64,000 nt of DNA from Bacteroidota bacterium (lineage in GTDB: Bacteria; Bacteroidota; Bacteroidia; Bacteroidales; UBA4417): positions 26,654 through 90,653 of the forward strand of contig JACAAZ010000013.1 in NCBI GenBank assembly GCA_013376995.1, read 5' to 3'. How positions within the stretch are numbered: position 1 is the first letter of the stretch; each line of letters starts with the position of its first letter. Under the pieces are notes generated by a model. That model was not told the origin of the DNA. It saw only the letters and a list, made by a program, of their open reading frames with translations, and did not search any database. Made by a program: the position numbers and the translations under genes. Shown in pieces: positions 16,192 to 24,844 of the stretch.

Positions 16192-17574
16192 TTATTTGAT
16201 ATCTTCACTCAAATCGCCGGCAAAATATCGGTAAAACCACACTATGGTTTCAATACCTTTATTAAAGCACTCCAAATGATAGTTTTCATTGGGGGAGTGT
16301 GCCAGGTCTGTATCCAATCCAAATCCCATCAGCAAACTTTTTATACCCAGTACTTTCTCAAATGTGCTAATAATGGGAATACTTCCACCAGAACGAACAG
16401 GAATAGGTTTTTTACCGAAAGTGGTTTCGTATGCTTTGCTGGCGGCATTATAAGCCCTGGAATCAACTGGCGAAACATATGGGAATCCTCCATGATGAGC
16501 TATTACCTTGACGCTGACAGTATCGGGGGATATGCTTTCAATATGCTTTGCGAATAGTTCAGCTGTCTTGTCAGGATCTTGGTTGGGAACAAGTCTCATG
16601 CTAATTTTTGCAGAAGCCTTGGACGGAAGAACTGTTTTTGATCCTTCTCCTATATATCCACCCCAAATTCCATTGACATCCAATGTGGGGCGTATGCTAG
16701 TCCTTTCTGAAACTGAATATCCGGCTTCACCCCAACTATTCTTGATCTTGATTTTTTGTTGGTATTCTTTAATGTTAAAAGGTGCCCTGGCCATATCGGC
16801 ACGTTCTTCAGCCGATAGTATTTCAACATCATCATAGAATCCCGGGATAGTGATACGGTTGTTCTCATCATGGAGGGAAGCGATAATCTTTGCAAGTATA
16901 TTGGCAGGGTTAGCGACAGCTCCTCCGTAAAGGCCTGAATGCAGATCTTTGTCAGGTCCGGTTACTTCAATCTCCATGTATGCTAAACCCCTCAACCCAA
17001 CAGTAATGCTTGGAGTATTAATGCCGATCATACTGGTATCACTTACCAGGATCAGATCGGCAGAGAGTAATTCTTTGTTTTCCTGGCACCATGAAGCCAA
17101 TGCCGGGGAACCCATTTCTTCTTCACCTTCAATCATAAATTTGATGTTGCAGGGCAGAAGATCTGAGGCTAATAAATACTCAAAAGCTTTCACTTGCATG
17201 AAAAGTTGGCCCTTGTCATCTGCTGAGCCACGGGCTATGATTTTTCCATCCCTGATCACGGGTTCGAAGGGGTCAGAATTCCAAAGTTCAACGGGGTCAA
17301 CTGGCATTACATCATAATGCCCATAAACCAAAACAGTTGGTTTATAAGGATCGATGATCTTTTTCCCGAAAACTACCGGGTGGCCTGAGGTACTGTAAAC
17401 TGCAGATATATCTGCCCCAGCCTTCTTTAACTCATTTGCCAGGTATGAAGCAGCCCTTGTCATATCTTCTTTATGCTCGCTAACTGAACTCACTGATGGT
17501 ATTCTAATCAGGCCAAAAAGTTCTTCAAGGAATCTGCTTTGATTGGTATGAATATATTCTTTTATGGTTTGCAT
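16192..17574 (-). CDS. M20-family metallopeptidase (dipeptidase)
   Basis: This 460-residue cytoplasmic dizinc peptidase of the M20 family is of the dipeptidase/ArgE/DapE type. Metal ligands and catalytic residues are visible in order: YGHYDVMPVDP, GSADDKGQ, EGEEEMGS, LILVSDT and DLAHSPNENYH, with a dimerisation domain between (GLYGGAVANPANIL). The residue set is complete. It most likely cleaves dipeptides or N-acyl peptides. The gene converges on the T9SS protein gene with a 9 bp gap and follows the amylase gene by 58 bp on the same strand. Confidence 0.93.
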   Translation of the reverse strand: MQTIKEYIHTNQSRFLEELFGLIRIPSVSSVSEHKEDMTRAASYLANELKKAGADISAVYSTSGHPVVFGKKIIDPYKPTVLVYGHYDVMPVDPVELWNSDPFEPVIRDGKIIARGSADDKGQLFMQVKAFEYLLASDLLPCNIKFMIEGEEEMGSPALASWCQENKELLSADLILVSDTSMIGINTPSITVGLRGLAYMEIEVTGPDKDLHSGLYGGAVANPANILAKIIASLHDENNRITIPGFYDDVEILSAEERADMARAPFNIKEYQQKIKIKNSWGEAGYSVSERTSIRPTLDVNGIWGGYIGEGSKTVLPSKASAKISMRLVPNQDPDKTAELFAKHIESISPDTVSVKVIAHHGGFPYVSPVDSRAYNAASKAYETTFGKKPIPVRSGGSIPIISTFEKVLGIKSLLMGFGLDTDLAHSPNENYHLECFNKGIETIVWFYRYFAGDLSEDIK

Positions 17575-17632
17575 AGTATTGAATTTAGGCTGGAATTAAC
17601 ACATGGAAATGGATAAGTGAAAGAAGGATTAA

Positions 17633-19480
17633 TTATTCTGTCTTTAACAATATTGCACCTGTTAGGGGAGCAACCTTTAGCTCGCCTCCAGTGATTGTTT
17701 TCTTTGTCAATAGGTTTTTATATGTTCCAAGCATAAAGTGAAAAGTAAAAGGCTCTTCCCCGGAATTTAATAAGACAAGGATTGAATTTTCCTTGTCATA
17801 TCTCATATAGGAGATGGCTTGGCCCTGAGATTCCAGGAACTGAATGTTTCCTGTGTTAAGAACTTCATTCTCCTTGCGGATATGTACAAGTGATTTATAA
17901 AACCAAAAGACTGCCTTATCATAAGAAACGGTATCTGCATAAACAGGTTTACCATTAGCATCGTACCTGGATTCAATGTCAAATTTCATACCTCTCCACC
18001 ATAATGGCTTTCTGCAATCCGGATCATCACTGCCCCACATGCCCATCTCTTCACCATTCCAAATTTGTGGTGCACCTACGCTCGTGAATTGATGGATCAA
18101 ATAAAGGAATAACCTTCGATATGTTTCTGTAGAAGGTTTGTCGGTTTTATAAGTTTTATCATCCTGTGGCTTTGCCTTGAACTTATATTTTCCGGGATTG
18201 TTGAAACAAGTCAACAGGCGGGGAGTATCATGAGTTGAAGCCACATTCATCATTGAATACCTGAAGGGCTTATTTAACCTGGACCATTGGAACTCCAGGC
18301 TATCCTTGAATTGGGAAGCATTCAGGCTGAAATCACTTTTCGAGAAAAAGTATTTTGCCGGCCTGTAAACCTGGTAATTCATTACGGCATCAAAAACATC
18401 CCCGCTTAAGTAAGGCGTAGGGTCCATTAGTACATCAGGGTACTCTTCCCACCAAATCTCACCAACCAGGTAGGCGTCAGGTTTTATCGACTTAACCCAG
18501 GTCCGGTAGTCCCGCCAGAACTTCATTCCAATCTGGTCAGCAACATCCAGACGAAAACCATCTATTCCATTTGAAGTATCGCCATCTGGAGCCAGCCATC
18601 GCTTGGTAACATCAAAAATATGCTTCTTTGCTGCTGCATTAATATCACCTTCATAGGGATGCCCATTTATCCTCGGAGAGGTCACATTCACTTTCTTGAT
18701 TTCAGGAAGGCTATTGATATTGAGCCAGCCCTGGTAGGTAAATTCATTTTCTTTTGTAGAAGGGTCATCAAATTTGGTAATGTTATACCAATCTTTATAT
18801 GGTGATTTTTTCTGGTTCTTTACAACATCTTTCCAGGCCCAGAATTCTACTCCTGTGTGATTCCAGGAATAATCCACTATAATCCTGATATTTCTTTTAT
18901 GTGCTTCTTTAACGAGGCGGAGAAATAACTTGTCAGCAGTTGTCCATTTCCAGGTTGCTGGATCAGCCGGATTTTCACTAGCTATTATCTTCATGTCCCC
19001 TCTCGGATCGGGTCCGAAATTTACATCAACGTGATGATAGTTTCTGGCATCATACTTATGTAACGAAGGCGCATCATTGATTGGATTAAGATATATTGCG
19101 TTAATACCTAAATCCGTCAGATAGTCAAGTTTCTTAATGACACCTTCAAGGTCACCGCCATATCTTCTGAGTTGCAATGTTTGATCAAGTGATCCGCCCG
19201 TTTTTTTTGCCCAGTCTTCCTGAGCATACCAGTTACTGGTCCAGCGTGTGATGGACCAGTCTTTTGGTACCTTAAAAAAGTCCGAAGCAGTTTGAATGTT
19301 CTCAGGTGTAGGATCATTTAAGGAATCACCATTGAAGAACCTTTCAACAAAAATTTGATACCAAATTGCTTTTTTAGACCACTCAGGGGGCAGGTTGTAC
19401 TTTTGGGAAGATTGCTGAGCAACTGAAGTTACCACTGAGGATATGATCATAAAGAGAACGAATGGGATATTTTTTTTCAT
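17633..19480 (-). CDS. Secreted GH13 alpha-amylase family glycosidase
   Basis: From the ATG at 19480 the protein has 615 residues with a signal peptide (KKNIPFVLFMIISSVVTSVAQ), so it acts in the periplasm or on the surface. GH13 regions are clear: region I IIVDYSWNHTG, region II GIDGFRLDVAD with the nucleophile Asp, region III LVGEIWWEEY with the acid/base Glu, region IV VASTHDTPRL. The early motif KAIWYQIFVERFFNGD and the neopullulanase-like layout suggest a cyclomaltodextrinase or neopullulanase type acting on alpha-1,4 glucans. No SusCD genes are adjacent. An upstream frame extension to 19555 lacks a credible start. Confidence 0.93.
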   Translation of the reverse strand: MKKNIPFVLFMIISSVVTSVAQQSSQKYNLPPEWSKKAIWYQIFVERFFNGDSLNDPTPENIQTASDFFKVPKDWSITRWTSNWYAQEDWAKKTGGSLDQTLQLRRYGGDLEGVIKKLDYLTDLGINAIYLNPINDAPSLHKYDARNYHHVDVNFGPDPRGDMKIIASENPADPATWKWTTADKLFLRLVKEAHKRNIRIIVDYSWNHTGVEFWAWKDVVKNQKKSPYKDWYNITKFDDPSTKENEFTYQGWLNINSLPEIKKVNVTSPRINGHPYEGDINAAAKKHIFDVTKRWLAPDGDTSNGIDGFRLDVADQIGMKFWRDYRTWVKSIKPDAYLVGEIWWEEYPDVLMDPTPYLSGDVFDAVMNYQVYRPAKYFFSKSDFSLNASQFKDSLEFQWSRLNKPFRYSMMNVASTHDTPRLLTCFNNPGKYKFKAKPQDDKTYKTDKPSTETYRRLFLYLIHQFTSVGAPQIWNGEEMGMWGSDDPDCRKPLWWRGMKFDIESRYDANGKPVYADTVSYDKAVFWFYKSLVHIRKENEVLNTGNIQFLESQGQAISYMRYDKENSILVLLNSGEEPFTFHFMLGTYKNLLTKKTITGGELKVAPLTGAILLKTE

Positions 19481-19508
19481 GACTATAATATGGATCCTGC
19501 AAAAGTAA

Positions 19509-19542
19509 TCAAGGGCCCTGACAATTTCATCAGGACCCTTGA
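19509..19542 (-). terminator. Hairpin between lipoprotein and amylase genes
   Basis: TCAAGGGCCCTGA and TCAGGACCCTTGA pair over 13 positions with one mismatch and an 8-base loop. Read leftward it ends in a T-rich stretch only weakly, so it may attenuate rather than stop transcription of the lipoprotein gene into the amylase gene. Confidence 0.6.
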
Positions 19543-19564
19543 ATAAGTAAACCAAATATGATTA

Positions 19565-20077
19565 CTATTCAGGAATATTATATTTTTTACAAACGTCTGA
19601 ATAAGACATATTCCTCAATATTTCGGCCATAGAGTTATTCCCTGCAGTTGATTTCAGGAAATGATTTGCAGGAATTAATATGTACCTGAAATAGTAATTT
19701 GAGGTGCCTGGTTTGATTTGTGCATCAGATACAAATTCAATCCGGCCATAATAAGGAATCATATAATCCCAGTTGCACCCAAGCGCATAAGCAGGAAGCT
19801 GACGAACTGCCTTTGAATAAGTATCATTAGGTAAACTTACGTAAGCAAGTATTACTCCACTCTCTACAATATCTTGATTGATAGCATTATCATCAATATC
19901 AAAATACCATTCTCCACCATCTAGTGTCCATGAGGTGGGAGAATACCATGGTGAAGAGATTACATTTGCATTGCCATCAATTCCATTTTTGCCGGCTGGC
20001 CCTTCCTTGCTGCATCCCAGTGCCAGCAATAAAGTTGAAGCCATCATGAGAAATACTAAATTTTTATAAGTTTTCAT
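19565..20077 (-). CDS. Small lipoprotein with collagen-like turn, unknown function
   Basis: The 170-residue protein has a lipobox (LLLALGC, Cys22) after a short hydrophobic segment, so it should be a lipoprotein. A short collagen-like run KEGPAGKNGIDGNANV follows, then a beta-rich domain of about 120 residues (SSPWYSPTSWTLDGGEWYFDI, YGRIEFVSDAQIKPG). This layout recurs in uncharacterised Bacteroidetes lipoproteins. The function is not recognised. It lies 84 bp upstream of the amylase start on the same strand. Confidence 0.8.
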   Translation of the reverse strand: MKTYKNLVFLMMASTLLLALGCSKEGPAGKNGIDGNANVISSPWYSPTSWTLDGGEWYFDIDDNAINQDIVESGVILAYVSLPNDTYSKAVRQLPAYALGCNWDYMIPYYGRIEFVSDAQIKPGTSNYYFRYILIPANHFLKSTAGNNSMAEILRNMSYSDVCKKYNIPE

Positions 20078-20307
20078 GTTTAGGGTTTTTATGTTATTAG
20101 ATTGAGAGTTCAGATGAAAGCATCTTAATTTACCAATTTCTATGCCACTTCATGGATAAATCCTAAGAATAAATATAGTTGAAAATTCGTAATCTATTGA
20201 GATAAGCATTACACGATTATTAATTCCTTTTGTTACACAATTGAATCACTAATAATGAAGCCTTAAATGTGAAATATTTAAGCAAGTGAATTATACTATT
20301 CCATCTT

Positions 20308-20332
20308 TTGTACGTAATATCTGCGTACAAAT
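20308..20332 (+). promoter_or_regulatory. Palindromic operator and promoter (site A) of the ATPase/Fe-S cluster
   Basis: TTTGTACG (20308-20315) and CGTACAAA (20325-20332) are perfect inverted arms separated by nine bases. An AATAGTATAA box follows directly at 20331-20340, and the first gene starts at 20360. A second, non-concentric inverted repeat, AATTATACTATT (20290-20301) with AATAGTATAATT (20331-20342), encloses it. The core TACG-N9-CGTA and the AATAGTATAA box recur at the same spacing at 28454-28483, so this is very probably a shared regulator site. Confidence 0.75.
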
Positions 20333-20359
20333 AGTATAATTTTGACAAAAAAAAATAAG

Positions 20360-21163
20360 ATGGATATAAATCGAATAAAGGTACTAGGTGGAAAGGGCAA
20401 AGAAGGGACAAAAGAAGCCGTCGAAAGTTTCGAATTGAACATGGGAGATATCGTTTCAATCGTTGGACCTACCGGTTGCGGGAAAACAACATTGATCAAT
20501 GATATTGAGTTATTTGCCAACCAAAATACACCGTCTGGCAGACAGGTATTTATTAATGGTGAAACTGTTCCCGAGGATTTTTCCTTTGACCCGGCAAAGC
20601 ATCCAATTGCCATGATTTCTCAGCATACCAACTTCCTCAGCGATCTGCCCGTTGGTGAGTTTCTCAGCATTCATGCCAAGGTAAGAGGTGCAGAGAATAT
20701 TGAACGAATGATTGAAGAGACTCTGGATTTTGCCAACCAATTGACTGGTGAAGCTATTGTCAAAGAGACTGCTATGACTGAGCTTTCAGGTGGGCAGACA
20801 AGATCATTGCTGATTGCTGATGCCGTTGTTATTGGGAATTCTCCAATCATCCTGCTTGACGAAATCGAAAATGCAGGGATTAACAGGACCAAGGCATTAG
20901 AATTATTGAAAGGGTATAAGAAGATCTTCGTTTTCGTGACTCATGATCCATGTATTGCCTTGCTTTCTGATTTTCGTATTATCATGAAAAACGGAGCAAT
21001 GCAGCGTGTTATCTGCACAGGTGTTGAAGAGCGGATTGCCGCAACTGAAATGAAGAAAATGGATGATATCATGCTCGAATTCAGAACCCTTATCAGGTCT
21101 GGACAAGAGATTACTGAAAATATATTAAATGACAAAATGAAAATCTTAACCCAACCTTTATAA
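20360..21163 (+). CDS. Soluble ABC-type ATPase without permease partner
   Basis: The 267-residue nucleotide-binding subunit has a complete motif set: Walker A GPTGCGKT (36-43), Q-loop Gln88, signature LSGGQ (142-146), Walker B IILLDE (163-168) and H-loop His195. The D-loop reads ENAGIN in place of the usual SALD-type sequence. No transmembrane partner is encoded nearby, so it may be a soluble energy module, as SufC is for Fe-S assembly, rather than a transporter. A TTG at 20342 would add six residues; the ATG at 20360 is preferred because 20342 overlaps the promoter box. Its stop codon abuts the ATG of the next gene (TAAATG), implying tight co-translation with the GTPase. Confidence 0.85.
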   Translation: MDINRIKVLGGKGKEGTKEAVESFELNMGDIVSIVGPTGCGKTTLINDIELFANQNTPSGRQVFINGETVPEDFSFDPAKHPIAMISQHTNFLSDLPVGEFLSIHAKVRGAENIERMIEETLDFANQLTGEAIVKETAMTELSGGQTRSLLIADAVVIGNSPIILLDEIENAGINRTKALELLKGYKKIFVFVTHDPCIALLSDFRIIMKNGAMQRVICTGVEERIAATEMKKMDDIMLEFRTLIRSGQEITENILNDKMKILTQPL

Positions 21164-21865
21164 ATGAAACTTATCATATTTGCCGGACCCCCAACTTGTG
21201 GGAAGACAACCGTTATTAAGCAGGTGATCAAACGAATGATTGCCAGGGAACTGAAACCATCCTATATCAAGATAGATGTACTTTATGCTGATGAAGACGA
21301 AGTAATAAAGAACGAATTCGGAATTCCGACCAAGAAGATCTATTCCGGAGAACTCTGCCCTGACCATTGCAATGTTGTTGTGTTGGATGAAGCTGTTGAA
21401 TGGGCTCAAAAGGCAGGATCAGACTTTCTTTTTGTTGAGACCGCAGGGCTCTGCCTGCGTTGTTCTCCATATGTGGAAAATTCTCTTGGTATAGTTGTCC
21501 TTGAGGCAACCAGCGGGATGAATCTGCCAAGAAAGATTGGCCCGATGCTTACACTTGCTGATATCAGTGTAATAACTAAGATCGATCTTATCTCACAGGC
21601 TGAACGTGAGGTGTTCCGCTACAGGGTCCTCGAATCAGCTAAGGGAATTACAGTTGTTGAAAGTAATGCACTGTATGGCATTGGCATTGACCCGATCGTC
21701 AATAAGATCATTAAATCACCGGAGATTGAATTCCCTATGTTCCTCAGAGGAAATCCACCAGTGGGTACATGTACGATCTGTGTTGGGAAAAAAGAAATCG
21801 GAGCCAAAAATCATTTTGGTGTTCTGAGAACAATGGAGCACGAGCTATTTTATGTTGGTGAATAA
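21164..21865 (+). CDS. Cysteine-rich P-loop GTPase, G3E-like (CobW/HypB/UreG type)
   Basis: The 233-residue protein has Walker A GPPTCGKTT at 8-16, a VETAG element at 91-95 and a TKIDL specificity motif at 138-142, resembling the SIMIBI/G3E metallochaperone GTPases. It carries three cysteine pairs unlike the single CxCC of CobW: CPDHC (65, 69), CLRC (97, 100) and CTIC (203, 206), suggesting metal or Fe-S binding near the nucleotide. G3E proteins insert or deliver metals into enzymes; the client here is unknown. The gene starts directly after the ATPase stop codon, and 11 bp separate its end from the desulfurase start. Confidence 0.8.
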   Translation: MKLIIFAGPPTCGKTTVIKQVIKRMIARELKPSYIKIDVLYADEDEVIKNEFGIPTKKIYSGELCPDHCNVVVLDEAVEWAQKAGSDFLFVETAGLCLRCSPYVENSLGIVVLEATSGMNLPRKIGPMLTLADISVITKIDLISQAEREVFRYRVLESAKGITVVESNALYGIGIDPIVNKIIKSPEIEFPMFLRGNPPVGTCTICVGKKEIGAKNHFGVLRTMEHELFYVGE

Positions 21866-21876
21866 TCGTGATTCCG

Positions 21877-23040
21877 ATGAGTAACAGGATTTATCTTGAT
21901 AATGCAGCAACCACTCCAATGGATCCCAGGGTCTGGGAGAGCATGGAGCCCTATTTCTTCGAACACTTCGGAAATGCTTCATCCCTTCACGCTTACGGAG
22001 CCGAATCAAAATCTGCTCTTGCAAATTCAAAAAGAAGAATTGCAGATAGTATTCACGTTCAACCTGAGGAAATAATTTTCACTTCTTCAGGTACGGAAGC
22101 CAATAATCTTGCCCTTAAAGGGTTGGCATATGCAAACCAATCCAAAGGACGCCATATCATTGTTTCGGAAATTGAACACGACTGCATTCTGAATACCTGC
22201 CGATGGTTGCAGGAAACCGGGTACAGGATCAGCTATGCACCTGTCGATAGTGAAGGAATAGTGGATCCCAGTGCAATAGAGCAATTAATACAGAAGGATA
22301 CCATCCTGGTGTCAGTAATGCATGTTAATAACGAAGTTGGAACTATATAACCGATCTCTGATATAGGCCGTATTTGCAGGAAGCAGAATGTTATTTTTCA
22401 CTCAGATGCATGCCAGTCTTTTGGTAAAATTAAAATTGACTGTGAGGAACTGCAAATAGATGCCCTGACCTTGAATGCGCATAAAATATATGGTCCCAAA
22501 GGGATTGGTGCATTGTACCTGAGAAAAGGAATACAAATCACACCATTGTTGCATGGAGGAGGACAGGAGGGAGGGAAAAGATCCTCAACCGAGAATATTC
22601 CCGCAATTGTTGGGTTTGCCAGAGCTGCTGAGATTTGTATGAATGAAATGGCATCAGATTATTCAAAAGCTGTCAAACTTCGGGATCATCTTCTTCATTT
22701 CTTACAGGACAAATATTGTGATGTATATATAAACGGGAGTGCCGAGCATAGGGTACCCTATAACCTGAATTTTAGTATCCATGGGCTGGAGGGGGAAGCT
22801 ATCAGGCTACTTTTATTACTCGACGATGCAGGAATTGCTGTTTCAGCAGGATCAGCCTGTTCATCAAATGACAGATCGAATAATCCTTCCCATGTTCTGA
22901 AAGCGCTTGGTAGAAATCCCTTTGAAGCCAGAGGTGCAATCCGCGTTTCCTTTGGACGATTTAATACGTTGGAAGAAGTGGGAATATTTACCAGAAAAAT
23001 TGAAAATGTAATTGAACAACTAAATCCAATCTTTTCTTAA
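21877..23040 (+). pseudogene. NifS/IscS-like cysteine desulfurase with in-frame TAA at codon 158
   Basis: The frame encodes a PLP enzyme releasing sulfur from cysteine as a persulfide. It starts IYLDNAATTPMDPRV and keeps the PLP Lys203 in LNAHKIYGPKG, the loop Cys328 in SAGSACSS and a normal C-terminus, totalling 387 codons. The only defect is TAA at 22348-22350 in NNEVGTI-stop-PISDIG, where relatives usually have Gln (CAA or CAG), so one C-to-T change explains it. There is no frameshift and no other stop, and both halves look under normal constraint. It could be a sequencing error, a very recent mutation, or recoding; the last is unlikely since TAA ends many genes here. A GTG at 21868 is an alternative start. 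Confidence 0.85.
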
Positions 23041-23054
23041 AAATACGAGCTAAA

Positions 23055-23741
23055 ATGGACATTCTATTAGAAACCAAAACCCTGGATAAATTACCCGGTC
23101 TTGATTGTGGAGCATGCGGTTATCGCACCTGCGGTGAATTTGCTGTTGCTGTTGACCAGGTTGAAACAGAACTGAAAAAGTGCATTCATGTGACTGAGAA
23201 TAAGCAATCAAATTCTGAAAGCAAAAACTGTCTGAATTGCCTGGATATGGAAAACCTGGGTGATAAATTGAAGTGGCAGGATAGTCTGAAGCGGGAATTT
23301 GATTTCATTCTTGACGTAATGGAGGGCGATCCCGGCCCCAGGGAAACCATTCTTCCATATAATCCATTATTGGTAAAGGAACTGGGTGTAAAGCCAGGTG
23401 ATGTTATGATTGGAAGGCCAATGGGAATGTCATGCGGTTGCCCGATTACCCATTGTGGAGTTGTAACCGACGTTGACCCAAGGAATGGTGTTATAAAATG
23501 GTGCGTCACTGGTCCACTAAGGCCAAGGTCGGAAGGGTTCATTGATATAGGCTATTATGTAGCGCAGGCTTATGACGGCATTATTAAGGAATCAAAGGAA
23601 GAAATCAAATTAGGTCGTCGTTACTGGTTCCTTCCCCACAGGTGTATGTTGCAATGGCGGCACAGCGGTTTGGTAAATGCTGTTGTGAAGCAAAAGGATG
23701 GCAGTTACAAGGTGCGGATTGAAGGCCTCTTTATCGGCTAA
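23055..23741 (+). CDS. Cysteine-rich Fe-S protein with N-terminal 4Fe-4S domain (RnfB/ACDS-type)
   Basis: The 228-residue protein has LPGLDCGACGYRTCGEFA at residues 13-30 with Cys18, 21, 26 and 43, the pattern of the FeS domain (Pfam FeS, PF04060) seen in RnfB and acetyl-CoA decarbonylase subunits. A CLNC pair at 59 and 62 follows. The C-terminal half is an unfamiliar domain with a conserved-looking MSCGCPITHCG at 126-135 and Cys150 and Cys197, giving 11 cysteines in all. It lacks membrane segments. I infer an electron-transfer or cluster-scaffold role with the desulfurase, whose gene ends 14 bp upstream. The function has not been established by this reading. Confidence 0.75.
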   Translation: MDILLETKTLDKLPGLDCGACGYRTCGEFAVAVDQVETELKKCIHVTENKQSNSESKNCLNCLDMENLGDKLKWQDSLKREFDFILDVMEGDPGPRETILPYNPLLVKELGVKPGDVMIGRPMGMSCGCPITHCGVVTDVDPRNGVIKWCVTGPLRPRSEGFIDIGYYVAQAYDGIIKESKEEIKLGRRYWFLPHRCMLQWRHSGLVNAVVKQKDGSYKVRIEGLFIG

Positions 23742-23819
23742 AAGTTAAATAAACAGAAAAAGAAATCAAGACATTGTCATGCTTCAATTCGTGGTTGGAT
23801 TGATGGGGCATGCAATACA

Positions 23820-23857
23820 GTACCCGGGTCAGTTGAATTTCATCTTGACCCTGGTAC
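23820..23857 (+). terminator. Strong hairpin between Fe-S protein and serine acetyltransferase genes
   Basis: GTACCCGGGTCA and TGACCCTGGTAC form a 12-position stem with a single mismatch and a 14-base loop. The 3' side is not T-rich, so it is not a classic terminator. It may stall or process the mRNA, or act as an attenuator or leader structure for cysE. The 195 bp gap holds no gene. Confidence 0.5.
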
Positions 23858-23936
23858 TTGTTAGTCATTAAAGATTTGAACAATGCAGTAATCACGATGT
23901 TGCACTTAATGGAATGATTATTAAGCCTAAATTAAA

Positions 23937-24776
23937 ATGGATCCATTATCACAATTGCCTAAAGAGATTTTCAGAAGCTACGAACGATATAGTACAGATG
24001 TTCCTTCGGTTGAAAGCACTCACCATTTTGTCGAAGAACTCGTAATGTTCCTGTTTCCAGTTAAAGCTAACAGGACAGTATCGCTGCATTCGCTCCAGAA
24101 GGAATTACGTCATTTGAGATTCAGGCTTGAAGATCTGCTCTTTCCTTTATTCAATGGGTCCGGGCAAGAGATTGAGGGTATCGTTAATTCTTTCTTTTCG
24201 AGCCTTCCATCGGTTTATGAATTACTGCTAAATGATGCTGAGGTTTTCCTGGATTCTGACCCATCAGCAAAAAGAGTCGAAGAGATTCTCATGTCGTATC
24301 CGGGGTTTCATGCAATTACAGTTTATCGGATTGCCCATGAGTTGCAGAAATTGGATGTGCCCTTATTACCCAGGATAATGAGTGAATTCATACATGGAAA
24401 AACAGGTATTGATATTCATCCGGGAGCAATAATTGGAGAGAATTTCTTTATTGATCATGGAACCGGTGTTGTTATAGGCGAAACCTCTGAGATTGGAAAT
24501 AATGTAAAGATATACCAGGGAGTGACCCTGGGAGCACTTTTTGTTGAAAGGGCTTTGAAAGACCAGAAAAGGCATCCAACCATACAGGATGGTGTGATCA
24601 TTTATTCAGGTAGTACGATCCTGGGCGGCAAAACAGTTGTAGGGCATGATTCTATAATTGGGGGAAATGTTTGGTTGACTGAAAGTGTAGAGCCCTATTC
24701 ACTTGTTTATCACAAGCCTGAAATTGTGATCCGGGATAAGAAAGATTTTATTGAGCCGATCAACTTTTATATATAA
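23937..24776 (+). CDS. cysE: Serine O-acetyltransferase (EpsC-type)
   Basis: The enzyme acetylates serine with acetyl-CoA to O-acetylserine, the first committed step of cysteine synthesis. The 279-residue protein has an alpha-helical N-terminal domain and a left-handed hexapeptide helix at about residues 160-245. That helix includes GKTGIDIHPGAIIGENFFIDHGTG and VVIGETSEIGNNVKIYQGVTLGA, a textbook SAT active-site stretch. It is 68 bp upstream of cysK, so both cysteine-synthesis steps are adjacent. Its place beside a desulfurase suggests cysteine made here feeds sulfur to that enzyme. Confidence 0.94.
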   Translation: MDPLSQLPKEIFRSYERYSTDVPSVESTHHFVEELVMFLFPVKANRTVSLHSLQKELRHLRFRLEDLLFPLFNGSGQEIEGIVNSFFSSLPSVYELLLNDAEVFLDSDPSAKRVEEILMSYPGFHAITVYRIAHELQKLDVPLLPRIMSEFIHGKTGIDIHPGAIIGENFFIDHGTGVVIGETSEIGNNVKIYQGVTLGALFVERALKDQKRHPTIQDGVIIYSGSTILGGKTVVGHDSIIGGNVWLTESVEPYSLVYHKPEIVIRDKKDFIEPINFYI

Positions 24777-24777
24777 T

Positions 24778-24812
24778 AATTAGTTGCTAGTTATTGGTTA
24801 TTAGTTAGTTGG
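24778..24812. repeat. TAGTTATTGGTTATTAGTT intergenic repeat, copy 1
   Basis: A 19 bp string TAGTTATTGGTTATTAGTT occurs here between cysE and cysK and again at 36338-36356. Such A/T-rich direct-repeat tracts are common intergenic fillers in Bacteroidetes. The role is unknown. Confidence 0.6.
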
Positions 24813-24844
24813 AAAGTAGAGCGTCATAACTTAAATCTAAAAAT

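Noticed and set aside
20290-20342. AATTATACTATT/AATAGTATAATT outer inverted repeat as the main operator
   Set aside because: It is not centred on the inner palindrome and is not repeated at site B, so the inner TACG-N9-CGTA is the better candidate. The outer repeat may be chance in AT-rich DNA.
21877-23040. TAA read as Gln or selenocysteine-like recoding in the desulfurase
   Set aside because: TAA is the normal stop of many genes here, the site is not a Sec position, and no structure that could promote read-through was noticed. A mutation or sequence error is simpler.
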